From: JADDRA01 sp035553895
Lineage (GTDB): Bacteria; Actinomycetota; Acidimicrobiia; Acidimicrobiales; CADCSY01
Length of the DNA stretch: 61,467 bases
Assembly: GCA_035553895.1 (NCBI GenBank)
Contig: DATMJI010000035.1
Location: 1-61,467 of the forward strand
Reading direction: 5' to 3'
Part shown: positions 47,503 through 56,283 of the stretch, piece by piece
How the letters are laid out: every line of letters begins with the position of its first letter
Position numbering within the stretch: the stretch's first letter is position 1
The notes under the pieces: generated by a model
Told to the model about the DNA's origin: nothing
Seen by the model: the letters and a program-made list of their open reading frames with translations, nothing else
Databases searched by the model: none
Program-made: the position numbers and the translations under genes

Positions 47503-48682
47503 CGCCGGGGGCGGCGGGGCCGAGGACGATCGCCACCCGCCGGCGGAGGCCGTCACCGATCCCGATCTGGCGGCAGAGGTCGACAACCCCGCCGACGCCA
47601 ACCCGCCGACGGGTGAGCAGGCGGGACCGGCCAGCCCGGCGGCGGCCGACCAGGGGCCCATCGCCGCTCCCGGTGCCCCGGGGGAGCTGACCAGCGAGGT
47701 CACCCCGTCCCAGGGCGAGGAGCGGGGCGAGGCGACACCCGCCGGCGACGTGGGAGAGGTCCCCGGGGGCGATGCCGGTGCTCCCGAGTCCGGTGCCGGG
47801 CCGGCGGCGGCGCCCCCGGCGCCCGGGGGGGGACCGCCGGCGCCCAGCAGCGGCGGGTCCGGGCCCAGCGCCCTGGATCCCGAGCAGGAGGGCGCAGGGG
47901 GAGCGAGCCCGGCGGCCGTTGCCGTGCAGCGGGCCGCCGAGGACAAGGCGGCCCAGGCCGCGGCCGCCCGGGAGGCGGCGGCGGCGGCCGCTCCGGCGCC
48001 CAGCGTCGAGCCCGACGCCGAACCGGCCGCCCTCGACGAGGCCCGCCAGGAGCTGCTGGCCCGCCTGGGCACCGTCCTCGGGGCCGGGTTGGTCGAGTCC
48101 CACGTGGTGGCGGGCGTCGACGTCTGGGCCCGGGTGTCGGTCGAGGCTTGGCGCCTGGCGGCCGAGGCATGCCGTGACCAGCTCGGCCTCAGCTACTTCG
48201 ACTACCTCTCGGCCATCGATTGGCTCCCCTCCCCCTACGGCCGCAGCGAGGACCCTCCGCCGGCCGACGACCCCGAGGGGGGCGAGGCGGCCACGGGCGA
48301 CGCCGGCGGCGGTTCCGAGGCTCCGGCGGTGCTCGAGCACGGCTACGCCGGCGGCGAGACCCGCCTGCAGCTCCTGGCCCGGCTGGTGTCCCCGACCACC
48401 CATCTGGGAATGACCCTCAAGGCCGACATCGACGACGAGGCCCCGGTCGCCCCGTCGTGGGTCGAGGTCTACCCCGGTGCCGACTGGCACGAGCGCGAGG
48501 TCTGGGAGATGTACGGGATCGACTTCCGCGGTCATCCCAACCTGGTGCACCTGTACCTGCCGGGTGACTTCGAGGGCCACCCGCTGCGCAAGGACTTCCC
48601 GCTCCTGGCTCGCGAGGTCAAGCCGTGGCCCGGCCTGGTCGACGTGGAGGCCATGCCCGGCGAGGGGGACGGGGAGGGCTGA
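47480..48682 (+). CDS. nuoC: NADH-quinone oxidoreductase subunit C with long N-terminal extension
   Basis: The protein is about 400 residues, about twice the usual NuoC. The first 185 are low-complexity (alanine, proline, glycine, glutamate) and probably disordered. The NuoC domain then begins (ARQELLARLGTVLGAG, FDYLSAIDW) and ends with DWHEREVWEMYGIDFRGHPN and the FEGHPLRKDFPL signature. A further acidic insert lies near 255-292. GTG 47480 overlaps the nuoB end; TTG 47489 is possible. The following nuoD start overlaps the stop by one base (TGATG). Confidence 0.9.
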   Translation: MIPLSSPDAGGGGAEDDRHPPAEAVTDPDLAAEVDNPADANPPTGEQAGPASPAAADQGPIAAPGAPGELTSEVTPSQGEERGEATPAGDVGEVPGGDAGAPESGAGPAAAPPAPGGGPPAPSSGGSGPSALDPEQEGAGGASPAAVAVQRAAEDKAAQAAAAREAAAAAAPAPSVEPDAEPAALDEARQELLARLGTVLGAGLVESHVVAGVDVWARVSVEAWRLAAEACRDQLGLSYFDYLSAIDWLPSPYGRSEDPPPADDPEGGEAATGDAGGGSEAPAVLEHGYAGGETRLQLLARLVSPTTHLGMTLKADIDDEAPVAPSWVEVYPGADWHEREVWEMYGIDFRGHPNLVHLYLPGDFEGHPLRKDFPLLAREVKPWPGLVDVEAMPGEGDGEG

Positions 48683-49851
48683 TGCCGGTCACCGAGCACC
48701 AGCAGCGGGCCTACATCGGGGGTCAGGCCGCCGACGCCCGGGTCAACGTCGAGCTCGAATCCGACGGCATGACCCTCAACATCGGCCCCCAGCACCCGGC
48801 CACCCACGGCACCCTGCGCATCATCACCCGCCTCGACGGGGAGCAGGTGATCTCGGCCGAACCGATGATGGGCTACATGCACCGGGGCTACGAGAAGCTG
48901 GCCGAGGTCCGTACCTACCCCCAGGTCACCACCCTGATCAACCGCATCGACTGGCTGGGCAGCTTCGCCAACGAGGTGCCCTTCATCCTGGCTGCCGAGC
49001 GGCTCATGGAGATCGAGGCCCCACCCCGGGCCCAGTGGATCCGCACCATCCTCTTCGAGCTCTCCCGCATCGCCAACATCACCCTGTTCCTCGGCGACAT
49101 GGGCGTGCAACTGGGGGCCATCACCGCCGTGTTCTACGCCTTCCGGGACCGTGAGCACGTGCTCAACCAGATCGAGGCGGCCACCGGGGGGCGCTTCCAC
49201 CCCAACTTCGACCGCATCGGCGGCCTGAAGGAGGATCTGCCCAAGGGCTGGGTGGCCGAGACCAAGGCGACCATGGCCAAGGTGCGGGAGTTCTGCGACG
49301 AGATGGAAACCCTGCTCATGGGCAACGAGATCTTCGAGACCCGCACGCGGGGCATCGGGGTGATCCCCGCCGACGTCGCCCTCGGCTACGGCCTCTCGGG
49401 GGCCAACCTGCGGGCCGCGGGAGTGGACTGGGATTTGCGCCGGGACGCACCCGGGCCGCTGGCGTGGTCCGAGGTGGACTGGAAGGTCTGGACCCACCCC
49501 GACGGCGACAGCTACGCCCGCTACTGGGTCCGGCTCCAAGAGACCAGGGAGGCGGCGGACATCGTCGACCAGCTCTGCGACGGGCTGCCCAGCGGCCCGA
49601 TCATGGCCAAGGTGCCCCGCATCATCAAGGTGCCGGCCGGCGAGGCCTGGGTGGCCACCGAGAACCCGCTCGGCGAGATGGGCTACTACGTGGTCAGCAA
49701 GGGCGACCTGGGGCCGTTCCGGGTCAAGATCCGCACCCCGTCCTTCTCCAACATCTCCGTGGTCCCCTGGGTCCTCAAAGGCGTCTACGTCCCCGACGTC
49801 ATCACCATCCTCGCCTCCCTCTACTTCATCCTCGGAGACATCGACCGATGA
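48682..49851 (+). CDS. nuoD: NADH-quinone oxidoreductase subunit D
   Basis: The 389-residue subunit forms the quinone pocket. IGPQHPATHG (H38, H42) is the quinone-binding loop, and YMHRGYEKL (R68) aligns with the part that in mitochondrial NDUFS2 contains a dimethylated arginine. Other motifs are NRIDWLGSFANE and the C-terminal ISVVPWVLKGVYVPDVITIL, with LGDIDR at the very end as in other NuoD proteins. ATG 48682 follows GGGGAGGG. After it the nuoEFG genes expected in many operons are missing; a 226-base spacer leads to nuoH. Confidence 0.96.
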   Translation: MPVTEHQQRAYIGGQAADARVNVELESDGMTLNIGPQHPATHGTLRIITRLDGEQVISAEPMMGYMHRGYEKLAEVRTYPQVTTLINRIDWLGSFANEVPFILAAERLMEIEAPPRAQWIRTILFELSRIANITLFLGDMGVQLGAITAVFYAFRDREHVLNQIEAATGGRFHPNFDRIGGLKEDLPKGWVAETKATMAKVREFCDEMETLLMGNEIFETRTRGIGVIPADVALGYGLSGANLRAAGVDWDLRRDAPGPLAWSEVDWKVWTHPDGDSYARYWVRLQETREAADIVDQLCDGLPSGPIMAKVPRIIKVPAGEAWVATENPLGEMGYYVVSKGDLGPFRVKIRTPSFSNISVVPWVLKGVYVPDVITILASLYFILGDIDR

Positions 49852-50077
49852 GGAGAGAACCTGCGCCGAAGGCGCACCTTCAGCCCTCTCTCCCCTCCTT
49901 CACAACTTGGGGTGAGCTGCTGCCGGTGGGGGTAGCCAGGGGGGTGCCGAGCGGGTGGCGGCGCGTAGCCGCACGGGTGGCACCGAGGGGAGGGGCCCAC
50001 CCGCCCGCAGCGCAGCGAGGACGGGTGGGAGGGAACCTCCTCGGTGACAGGACCCGTGCGGCGGGAGAGGTCGCGCC
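49852..50077 (+). promoter_or_regulatory. Structured spacer between nuoD and nuoH
   Basis: The 226-base gap has no gene. It contains a small hairpin (TGCGCC-GAA-GGCGCA, 49862-49876). A second hairpin pairs GGTGCC (49943-49948) with GGCACC (49979-49984) around GCGGC-GCGTA-GCCGC. A third nested one pairs CACCGAGG (49981-49988) with CCTCGGTG (50039-50046) and CCCACCCG with CGGGTGGG inside. The second and third share bases 49981-49984 and cannot form together, an attenuator-like arrangement. In such GC-rich DNA chance pairing is possible. Confidence 0.4.
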
Positions 50078-51112
50078 GTGCTGACCCTCGCTCTCGAGCT
50101 GGCTTACTGGCAACAGCTCACCATCAAGGTCCTCGCCATCCTGATCATCGTCCCCACGGCGACCGTCGTCATCGTGCAGACCTTCTTGTTCAAGACCATG
50201 GCCCACATGCAGAGCCGCCTCGGGCCCATGGAGGCCGGCCCCCACGGCCTGCTCCAGCTGGTGGCCGACGGGGCCAAGTTCGTCCAAAAGGAGCTGCTGG
50301 CGCCGGCTCAAGCCGACCGCCGGGTCTTCGCCCTGGCCCCGGTGGTGGTCTTGCTGTCGACCTTCCTGCTCTTCGTGGTCATCCCCGCCGGGCCCAGCGC
50401 CGTGGCCGAGGATCTCGACATCGGCATCTTCTTCGCCCTGGCCGTCTCTTCGATCTCCGTCCTCGGCATCCTCATGGCCGGCTGGTCGTCGGCCAACAAG
50501 TACGCCCTCATGGGCGGCCTGCGGGCCGCCGGCCAGCTCATCGCCTACGAGCTGCCGCTGGTGCTGGCCGTGGTGGGGGTGGTCATCCAGGCCGGGACGC
50601 TCAGCCTGCAGGGCATCGTGGCCGCCCAGGCCGAGGGCGAGATCTTCGGCGTGGGTCTGATCGGGCTGCCCTTCATCTTCACCCAGTTCGTGGGCTTCGC
50701 CCTCTTCCTGGTGGCGACCCAGGCCGAGCTCACCCAGCCGCCCTTCGACATGCCGATCGCCGAGTCCGAGCTGGTGGCCGGCTACCAGGTGGAGTACAGC
50801 GGCCTGCGGTTCCTGTTCTTCTACCTGGGCGAGTTCGGCGCCGCCTTCGCCTTCTCGGCCCTGGCCGCCACCATGTTCCTCGGGGGTTGGTATGTTCCGG
50901 GCCTGGACCTGGACGGGGGGCTGGTGTCCAACCTGGTGGGCCCAGGCGTGCTCTTCGCCAAGACCATGGTGGTGGCCTTCCTGATCTTTTGGATCCGCTT
51001 CACCTACCCTCGCCTGCGTGAGGACCAGCTGCAGACCTTCGCGTGGAAGTACCTGATCCCCCTGTCGCTGGCGAACATCCTGCTCACCGGCGTCTTCAAG
51101 GTCGCCTTCTAA
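50078..51112 (+). CDS. nuoH: NADH-quinone oxidoreductase subunit H
   Basis: The 344-residue membrane subunit lies against NuoD and forms the quinone entry channel. Motifs are MQSRLGPMEAGPHGLLQLVA, the loop AELTQPPFDMPIAESELVAG with its chain of acidic residues, YQVEYSGLRFLFFYLGEF, and the last helices (FAWKYLIPLSLANILLTG). About eight helices. GTG 50078 with GGGAGAGG eight bases upstream. Confidence 0.95.
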   Translation: MLTLALELAYWQQLTIKVLAILIIVPTATVVIVQTFLFKTMAHMQSRLGPMEAGPHGLLQLVADGAKFVQKELLAPAQADRRVFALAPVVVLLSTFLLFVVIPAGPSAVAEDLDIGIFFALAVSSISVLGILMAGWSSANKYALMGGLRAAGQLIAYELPLVLAVVGVVIQAGTLSLQGIVAAQAEGEIFGVGLIGLPFIFTQFVGFALFLVATQAELTQPPFDMPIAESELVAGYQVEYSGLRFLFFYLGEFGAAFAFSALAATMFLGGWYVPGLDLDGGLVSNLVGPGVLFAKTMVVAFLIFWIRFTYPRLREDQLQTFAWKYLIPLSLANILLTGVFKVAF

Positions 51113-51142
51113 TGTGCCGCCCATGAGAGGAGGTCTTGTCCC

Positions 51143-51619
51143 GTGCCAGCGCTACCCGGTCTGATCAAGGGCCTGGGCGTCACCCTGGGCACCATGCTGC
51201 GCCCGGCGGTCACCACCCAGTACCCCCACGTCAAGGAGGCCCCGCCGGCCCGCGCTCGGGGGGTCATCGCCCTCAAGGAGGAGAACTGCACCGTCTGCAT
51301 GCTCTGCGCCCGGCAGTGCCCGGACTGGTGCATCTACATCGAGGGCTACAAGACCAAAGCGCCGCCCCGGCGCGAGGGGGGTCGGCCCCGGACGGTGCAG
51401 CTCCTCGACCGTTTCGACATCGACTACTCGCTGTGCATGTACTGCGGGATCTGCGTGGAGGTCTGTCCCTTCGACGCCCTGTTCTGGAGCCCCGACTACG
51501 AGTACTCCGAGCCTCGCATCGCCGACCTGCTCCACGACAAGGACCGCTTGGGTGAGTGGATGGAAGGCGTGCCCGAGCCCCTCCCCCTCGAAGCCGGCGC
51601 CGTCGCCGGGAAGAAGTAG
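51143..51619 (+). CDS. nuoI: NADH-quinone oxidoreductase subunit I
   Basis: The 158-residue protein binds two 4Fe-4S clusters: C49, C52, C55, C59 (CTVCMLCARQCP) and C98, C101, C104, C108 (CMYCGICVEVCP), equivalent to N6a and N6b. GTG 51143 is preceded by AGGAGG nine bases away. In a complex without NuoEFG this subunit would be the natural docking point for a ferredoxin or other donor; that is inference. Confidence 0.95.
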   Translation: MPALPGLIKGLGVTLGTMLRPAVTTQYPHVKEAPPARARGVIALKEENCTVCMLCARQCPDWCIYIEGYKTKAPPRREGGRPRTVQLLDRFDIDYSLCMYCGICVEVCPFDALFWSPDYEYSEPRIADLLHDKDRLGEWMEGVPEPLPLEAGAVAGKK

Positions 51620-51626
51620 CCCTGCG

Positions 51627-52145
51627 GTGCTGGCCCAGAACCTCTCCTTCGCCGTCCTGGCCACCGTGGCCACCGTCGCCGCCTTGCGGGTGGTGAGCAC
51701 GCGCAACGTGGTCCATGCGGCGCTGTACCTGGTGGTGGTGCTGGCCAGCGTGGGCGCCCTCTACGTGCTGTTGGCGGCCGAGTTCGTGGCTGCCGTGCAG
51801 ATCCTCATCTACATCGGGGCCATCGTCGTGCTGTTCCTCTTCGGGATCATGCTCACCCGACCCACGATCGGCAGCGAGCACGGTCTGGACAACGACCAGC
51901 GCTGGATGGCCGGGGTCACGGGCCTCTTGTTGTTGGGACTGCTCTCCTTCGTGCTGGTCGACGGCTTCGGGGACCGCCAGCTTCCCCGTCTCGACGGGAT
52001 GAGCCGGGAGGCCCTGACCGCCGAGCGGGGAACGGCGGCGGTGGCCGACTCCATCTTCTCCACCTACCTCGTCCCCTTCGAAGCCGTCTCCATCCTGTTG
52101 CTGGCCGCCCTCGTCGGGGCCATCGTGTTGGCCCGGCGCGACTGA
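51627..52145 (+). CDS. nuoJ: NADH-quinone oxidoreductase subunit J
   Basis: The 172-residue, five-helix subunit shows AALYLVVVLASVGALYVLLA and AAVQILIYIGAIVVLFLFG, the segment with the helical bulge and conserved tyrosine typical of NuoJ/ND6. GTG 51627 follows the nuoI stop by seven bases. A perfect 22-base-pair palindrome lies just downstream. Confidence 0.93.
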   Translation: MLAQNLSFAVLATVATVAALRVVSTRNVVHAALYLVVVLASVGALYVLLAAEFVAAVQILIYIGAIVVLFLFGIMLTRPTIGSEHGLDNDQRWMAGVTGLLLLGLLSFVLVDGFGDRQLPRLDGMSREALTAERGTAAVADSIFSTYLVPFEAVSILLLAALVGAIVLARRD

Positions 52146-52160
52146 TGGCTGGCACTGCCC

Positions 52161-52208
52161 TTCTGGCCCCACAAGTGGTCGCGATAGCGACCACTTGTGG
52201 GGCCAGAA
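52161..52208. repeat. Perfect 22-bp inverted repeat between nuoJ and nuoK
   Basis: Arms 52161-52182 and 52187-52208 pair perfectly around the four-base loop GATA. The outer bases are TTCTGGC/GCCAGAA, shared with the inverted repeat at 21852-21898. The hairpin would form in the nuo transcript 15 bases after the nuoJ stop and 37 before nuoK. There is no T-tract, so a processing or mRNA-stabilising site is as likely as termination. Confidence 0.85.
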
Positions 52209-52245
52209 CACCGGGGTGGGCCCGCCGCGGCGGGGGAGGGCATCC

Positions 52246-52554
52246 ATGCTGGTGAACCAGTTCCTGATCCTCGGTGCCGTGCTGTTCTGCATCGGGGTCT
52301 ACGGGGTGCTGGCTCGGCGCAACGGAGTGCTGGTGCTCATGTCCATCGAGCTCATCCTCAACGCCGTGAACATCAACCTCATCGCCCTGGGCGCCCTGCA
52401 GGGACCCGAGGCTGCCGTCACCGGGCAAGTCTTCTCCCTGTTCGTCATCACCATCGCCGCTGCCGAGGTGGGGGTGGGCCTGGCCATCGTGCTGCTCATC
52501 TACCGCAACCGGACCACCGTCGACCTCGACGAGGTCGACCTCATGAAGGGATAG
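52246..52554 (+). CDS. nuoK: NADH-quinone oxidoreductase subunit K
   Basis: The 102-residue, three-helix subunit has LMSIELILNAVNINLIALG with the conserved glutamate of helix 2 and FVITIAAAEVGVGLAIVLLI with the second key glutamate. ATG 52246 follows GGGGGAGGG. Separated from nuoJ by 100 bases that contain the palindrome. Confidence 0.95.
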   Translation: MLVNQFLILGAVLFCIGVYGVLARRNGVLVLMSIELILNAVNINLIALGALQGPEAAVTGQVFSLFVITIAAAEVGVGLAIVLLIYRNRTTVDLDEVDLMKG

Positions 52555-52566
52555 GGGAGCGCACCG

Positions 52567-54723
52567 GTGCTCGAGAACATCTGGGTGGTCCCTGGCCTCA
52601 CCTTCGCCTCCTTCTGGCTGATCCTGTTCTTCGGCAAGCGCCTGCCCAAGGGCGGTGCCGAGATCGGCATCGCTGCCGTGGGCCTGGCCTTCGTGCTCTC
52701 CAGCGTGGCGGTCGTCGAGTGGAACGACCGGCCGGCCACCGAGGAGGTCGAGGCGGTGAGCACCGGCGAGCACGGCGAAGCCGAGGCCCACGGCTCGGAG
52801 CCCGATGCCCACGAAGAGGCCGAAGACGAGCACTCCTTCGGCGAGGTGCGGGCGCTGGCGGTCGATCTGGCCGCCGCCGAGGCGGGTGAGGGGGAGGCCG
52901 GCGAGCACGAGGCCGAGCCCATCCGCAGCGCCGTGGAGCGCAACCTCACCTGGTTCTCCTTCGGCGGGGTGGACATCACCGTGGGCACCGCCGTCGACGG
53001 GCTGACGGTGATCCTGCTGTTCACCGTCACCCTGATCTCGCTTTTGGTGCACGTCTTTTCCACCAACTACATGCACGGTGACGTGCGCTTCACCTACTTC
53101 TTCGCCGCCCTGTCCCTCTTCACCACCGGGATGCTGCTGCTGGTGGTGTCGTCGAGCCTGCTCCAGGCCCTCTTCGGCTGGGAGCTGATGGGGTTGTGCA
53201 GCTTCATGCTGATCGGCCACTGGTGGGAGAAGAAGCCGAACTCCGACGCCGCCATGAAGGCGTTCCTCACCACTCGCACCGGTGACATCGGACTGCTCGT
53301 GGGCCTGGTCATCATGTTCTTCGCCGCCGGCCAGACCTTCGACATCGCCGCCGTCAACGAGGCCGCCCTCACCGGTGCCATGGGGGAGACCGTCCTGCTG
53401 GTGGGCGCCTCGGCCCTGTTCGTCGGGGTCATCGGCAAGTCGGCCCAGTTCCCCCTCCACACCTGGCTGCCCGACGCCATGGCCGGTCCCACCCCGGTGT
53501 CCGCCCTCATCCACGCCGCCACCATGGTGGTCGCCGGTGTCTACCTGGTGGCCCGGCTCTACGGGGTCTTCTGGTCGGCCTTCGACATCGAGGCGGGAGG
53601 GGTCAACCCCATCGCCGTCATCGGCGGGATCACCGTGCTGATCGCCGCCGCCCTGGCCTTCGTGCAGACCGACATCAAGAAGGTGCTGGCCTACTCCACC
53701 GTCAGCCAGCTGGGGTACATGGTCATGGCCCTCGGCGTGGGGGCCTGGACGGCGGCCATCTTCCATCTCTTCACCCATGCCTTCTTCAAGGGCCTGCTGT
53801 TCCTGGGTGCCGGCTCGGTGAGCCACGCCGTGCACAGTTTCGAGATGCGAGACGACATGGGGGGCCTACGCAAGTTCATGCCCACCACGTTCGTGACCTT
53901 CATGATCGGATCGCTGGCGCTCGCCGGAGTCTTCCCGCTGGCCGGATTCTGGTCCAAGGACGAGATCCTCCTGGGGGCGGCCGAGAACGGCTACCGCCTC
54001 TTCGAGGTGGTCGGGCTCATCGGCGCCTTCATGACCGCCGCCTACATGACCCGCTGCGTGTACCTCACCTTCTTCGGCAGCTACCGGGGGCACGGCCACC
54101 CCCACGAGTCGCCCCCACCCATCACCGTTCCCCTGATCATCCTGGCCGTCTTCTCGGTGGGCGCCGGCCTGCTCAACGCCCCGGGGTTCGAGAAGTTCTT
54201 CGAGTTGACCGAGAACCGGGTGTTCCTCCTGGCCGGGATCGAGCATCACAGCTTCGAGATCGTTCCCGCCGTGGTCTCGAGCGTGGTGGTGCTGGCTGCC
54301 CTCGCCCTGGGAGGCCTGCTGTTCTTCGCCGGCCGGCTGCCCCGGGGCGTGACCGCCCGCAGCCGGGCCGCCCGGGCCGGCTACCGGCTGCTGGCCAACA
54401 AGTACTACCTGGACCACCTCTACACCGGGGTGGTGGTGGGATCGATCAAGGGCCCCATCGCCCGGGCCGCCTACTGGGCCAACCAGAAGGTGATCGACGG
54501 GGTGGTCAACGGGGTGGGCGTGGCGTCCACGCGGGCCGGACTGTGGGTCTACCGCCACATCGACCAGCGGGTGGTCGACGGTGCCGTCAACGGTGCCGGC
54601 TTCGGGGCGGAGGGCTTCGGCGGGATTTTGCGCACCATCCAGACCGGGCGCGTCCAGCAGTACGGGGCCCTGCTCTTCGGAGCCACCGCCGTGCTTGCCC
54701 TCGGCCTCGTCATCTTCGTCTAG
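52567..54723 (+). CDS. nuoL: NADH-quinone oxidoreductase subunit L with acidic/histidine insert
   Basis: The 718-residue subunit keeps the antiporter core (ALFGWELMGLCSFMLIGHWW, GKSAQFPLHTWLPDAMAGPT, KKVLAYSTVSQLGYM, FKGLLFLGAGSV). Compared with the isolated copy it has an insert at about residues 57-117, rich in glutamate and histidine (HGEAEAHGSEPDAHEEAEDE). The C-terminal lateral helix region is long and holds an internal duplication (VIDGVVNGVG and VVDGAVNGAG). GTG 52567. Operon partner of nuoM and nuoN downstream. Confidence 0.94.
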   Translation: MLENIWVVPGLTFASFWLILFFGKRLPKGGAEIGIAAVGLAFVLSSVAVVEWNDRPATEEVEAVSTGEHGEAEAHGSEPDAHEEAEDEHSFGEVRALAVDLAAAEAGEGEAGEHEAEPIRSAVERNLTWFSFGGVDITVGTAVDGLTVILLFTVTLISLLVHVFSTNYMHGDVRFTYFFAALSLFTTGMLLLVVSSSLLQALFGWELMGLCSFMLIGHWWEKKPNSDAAMKAFLTTRTGDIGLLVGLVIMFFAAGQTFDIAAVNEAALTGAMGETVLLVGASALFVGVIGKSAQFPLHTWLPDAMAGPTPVSALIHAATMVVAGVYLVARLYGVFWSAFDIEAGGVNPIAVIGGITVLIAAALAFVQTDIKKVLAYSTVSQLGYMVMALGVGAWTAAIFHLFTHAFFKGLLFLGAGSVSHAVHSFEMRDDMGGLRKFMPTTFVTFMIGSLALAGVFPLAGFWSKDEILLGAAENGYRLFEVVGLIGAFMTAAYMTRCVYLTFFGSYRGHGHPHESPPPITVPLIILAVFSVGAGLLNAPGFEKFFELTENRVFLLAGIEHHSFEIVPAVVSSVVVLAALALGGLLFFAGRLPRGVTARSRAARAGYRLLANKYYLDHLYTGVVVGSIKGPIARAAYWANQKVIDGVVNGVGVASTRAGLWVYRHIDQRVVDGAVNGAGFGAEGFGGILRTIQTGRVQQYGALLFGATAVLALGLVIFV

Positions 54724-54751
54724 CCAGGAAAAAAGGAGACACACCGACCTC

Positions 54752-56281
54752 ATGGACGGCCTCGACGACATCGCCCTGACCGCTGCGGTCTTCCTGCCCC
54801 TGGTCGGCGTGTTGGCCATGATGTTCACGCCTCGCCAGCACGAGGCCGACCACAAGGTCATGGCGCTCATCGCCACGCTGGCCACATTCGGAGTGGGCGT
54901 CTACCTCCTGTTGCGCTTCGACTACGCCAGAGCCGACGCTCTGCAGTTCGACGTCGACGCCTCGTGGATCGAGGTCATCAACAGTCGCTACATCCTCGGC
55001 GTCGACGGCATCTCCCTGCCGCTGCTGGTGCTGTCGATGTTCGTCTGCGTGCTGGTCGTCGTCTACTCCTGGAACCACTTCCCGGAGCCGCACAACCCCA
55101 AGGCCTTCCTCATCTTGATCCTCATCCTCGAGACCGGGATGAACGGCACCTTCGTAGCCCAGGATCTCATCTTGTTCTTCGTGTTCTTCGAGGTCGTGCT
55201 CCTGCCCATGTACTTCATGATCGGCGTCTGGGGTGGCGAGCAGCGCCAGTACGCGGCCATCAAGTTCTTCCTCTTCACCCTCTTCGGCTCGGCACTGATG
55301 ATCCTCAGTTTCCTGGCCCTGTTCTTCCAGGGGGGCCAGACGTTCGCCATCGCCGAGCTGGTGGCGGTGGCCTCCGACAACATCCCCCGGTCCACCCAGA
55401 TCCTGATCTTCGGCGGGCTGTTCATGGGCTTCGCCATCAAGGTGCCGATGTTCCCCTTCCACACCTGGCTTCCCGACGCCCACACCCAGGCCCCGACCCA
55501 AGGATCGGTGATCCTGGCCGCCATCCTCCTCAAGCTGGGCACCTACGGCTTCGTGCGCATCGCCATTCCCATCCTGCCGGAGGCGGCCCAAGCCTGGGCC
55601 CCCTGGATCGGCGGCCTGGCGGTGATCGGCATCATCTACGGCGCCCTGGGCTGCCTGGCCCAGTCGGACATGAAGCGCCTCATCGCCTTCTCGTCGGTGG
55701 CCCACATGGGCTACGTCATGCTCGGCATCGCTACCCTCACCGACTTCGGCATCAACGCCGCCGTGTTCGGCATGGTGGCGCACGGCCTCATCACCGGGAT
55801 GTTGTTCTTCGTGGCCGGCTCGGTGAAGGACCGCTTCCACACCCTGGAGCTCTCCCGTCTCGGCGGCCTGCTCATCCAGTCGCCCCGGATGGGCTGGATC
55901 CTCGGGTTCTGTGCCATGGCCTCCCTCGGCCTGCCCGGCCTGGCCGGCTTCTGGGGGGAGTTCCCGGTCATCCTGGCCGCCTACAACCCGGCCGAGGGCC
56001 TGTCGGTCGGGCTGTTCCGCGGCTACATGGTGGTGGCGGCGGTGGGGACCGTCTTCGCCGCCGGCTACCTGCTGTGGATGTTCCAGCGAGCCGCCTTCGG
56101 TACCCCCAAAGAGGAGTTCGCCGACACCCCCATCCCGGGCATGCACTGGCCCGAGTACGTGGCCTGGACCCCGATGCTGGTGCTGATCGTGGTCCTCGGG
56201 CTGTTTCCCAACCTGCTCTTCGGGCTCACTGACGGCGCCGTGGGCACGGCGCTGGCCGCCTTCGGAGGGGGAGGGAACTAA
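54752..56281 (+). CDS. nuoM: NADH-quinone oxidoreductase subunit M
   Basis: The 509-residue subunit has FFVFFEVVLLPMYFMIGVWG, FPFHTWLPDAHTQAPTQGSV, LLKLGTYGFVRI and MKRLIAFSSVAHMGYV, all NuoM signatures. ATG 54752 lies 13 bases after AAAAAGGAG, a slightly long spacing. It stands 28 bases after nuoL and two before nuoN. Confidence 0.95.
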   Translation: MDGLDDIALTAAVFLPLVGVLAMMFTPRQHEADHKVMALIATLATFGVGVYLLLRFDYARADALQFDVDASWIEVINSRYILGVDGISLPLLVLSMFVCVLVVVYSWNHFPEPHNPKAFLILILILETGMNGTFVAQDLILFFVFFEVVLLPMYFMIGVWGGEQRQYAAIKFFLFTLFGSALMILSFLALFFQGGQTFAIAELVAVASDNIPRSTQILIFGGLFMGFAIKVPMFPFHTWLPDAHTQAPTQGSVILAAILLKLGTYGFVRIAIPILPEAAQAWAPWIGGLAVIGIIYGALGCLAQSDMKRLIAFSSVAHMGYVMLGIATLTDFGINAAVFGMVAHGLITGMLFFVAGSVKDRFHTLELSRLGGLLIQSPRMGWILGFCAMASLGLPGLAGFWGEFPVILAAYNPAEGLSVGLFRGYMVVAAVGTVFAAGYLLWMFQRAAFGTPKEEFADTPIPGMHWPEYVAWTPMLVLIVVLGLFPNLLFGLTDGAVGTALAAFGGGGN

Positions 56282-56283
56282 GC

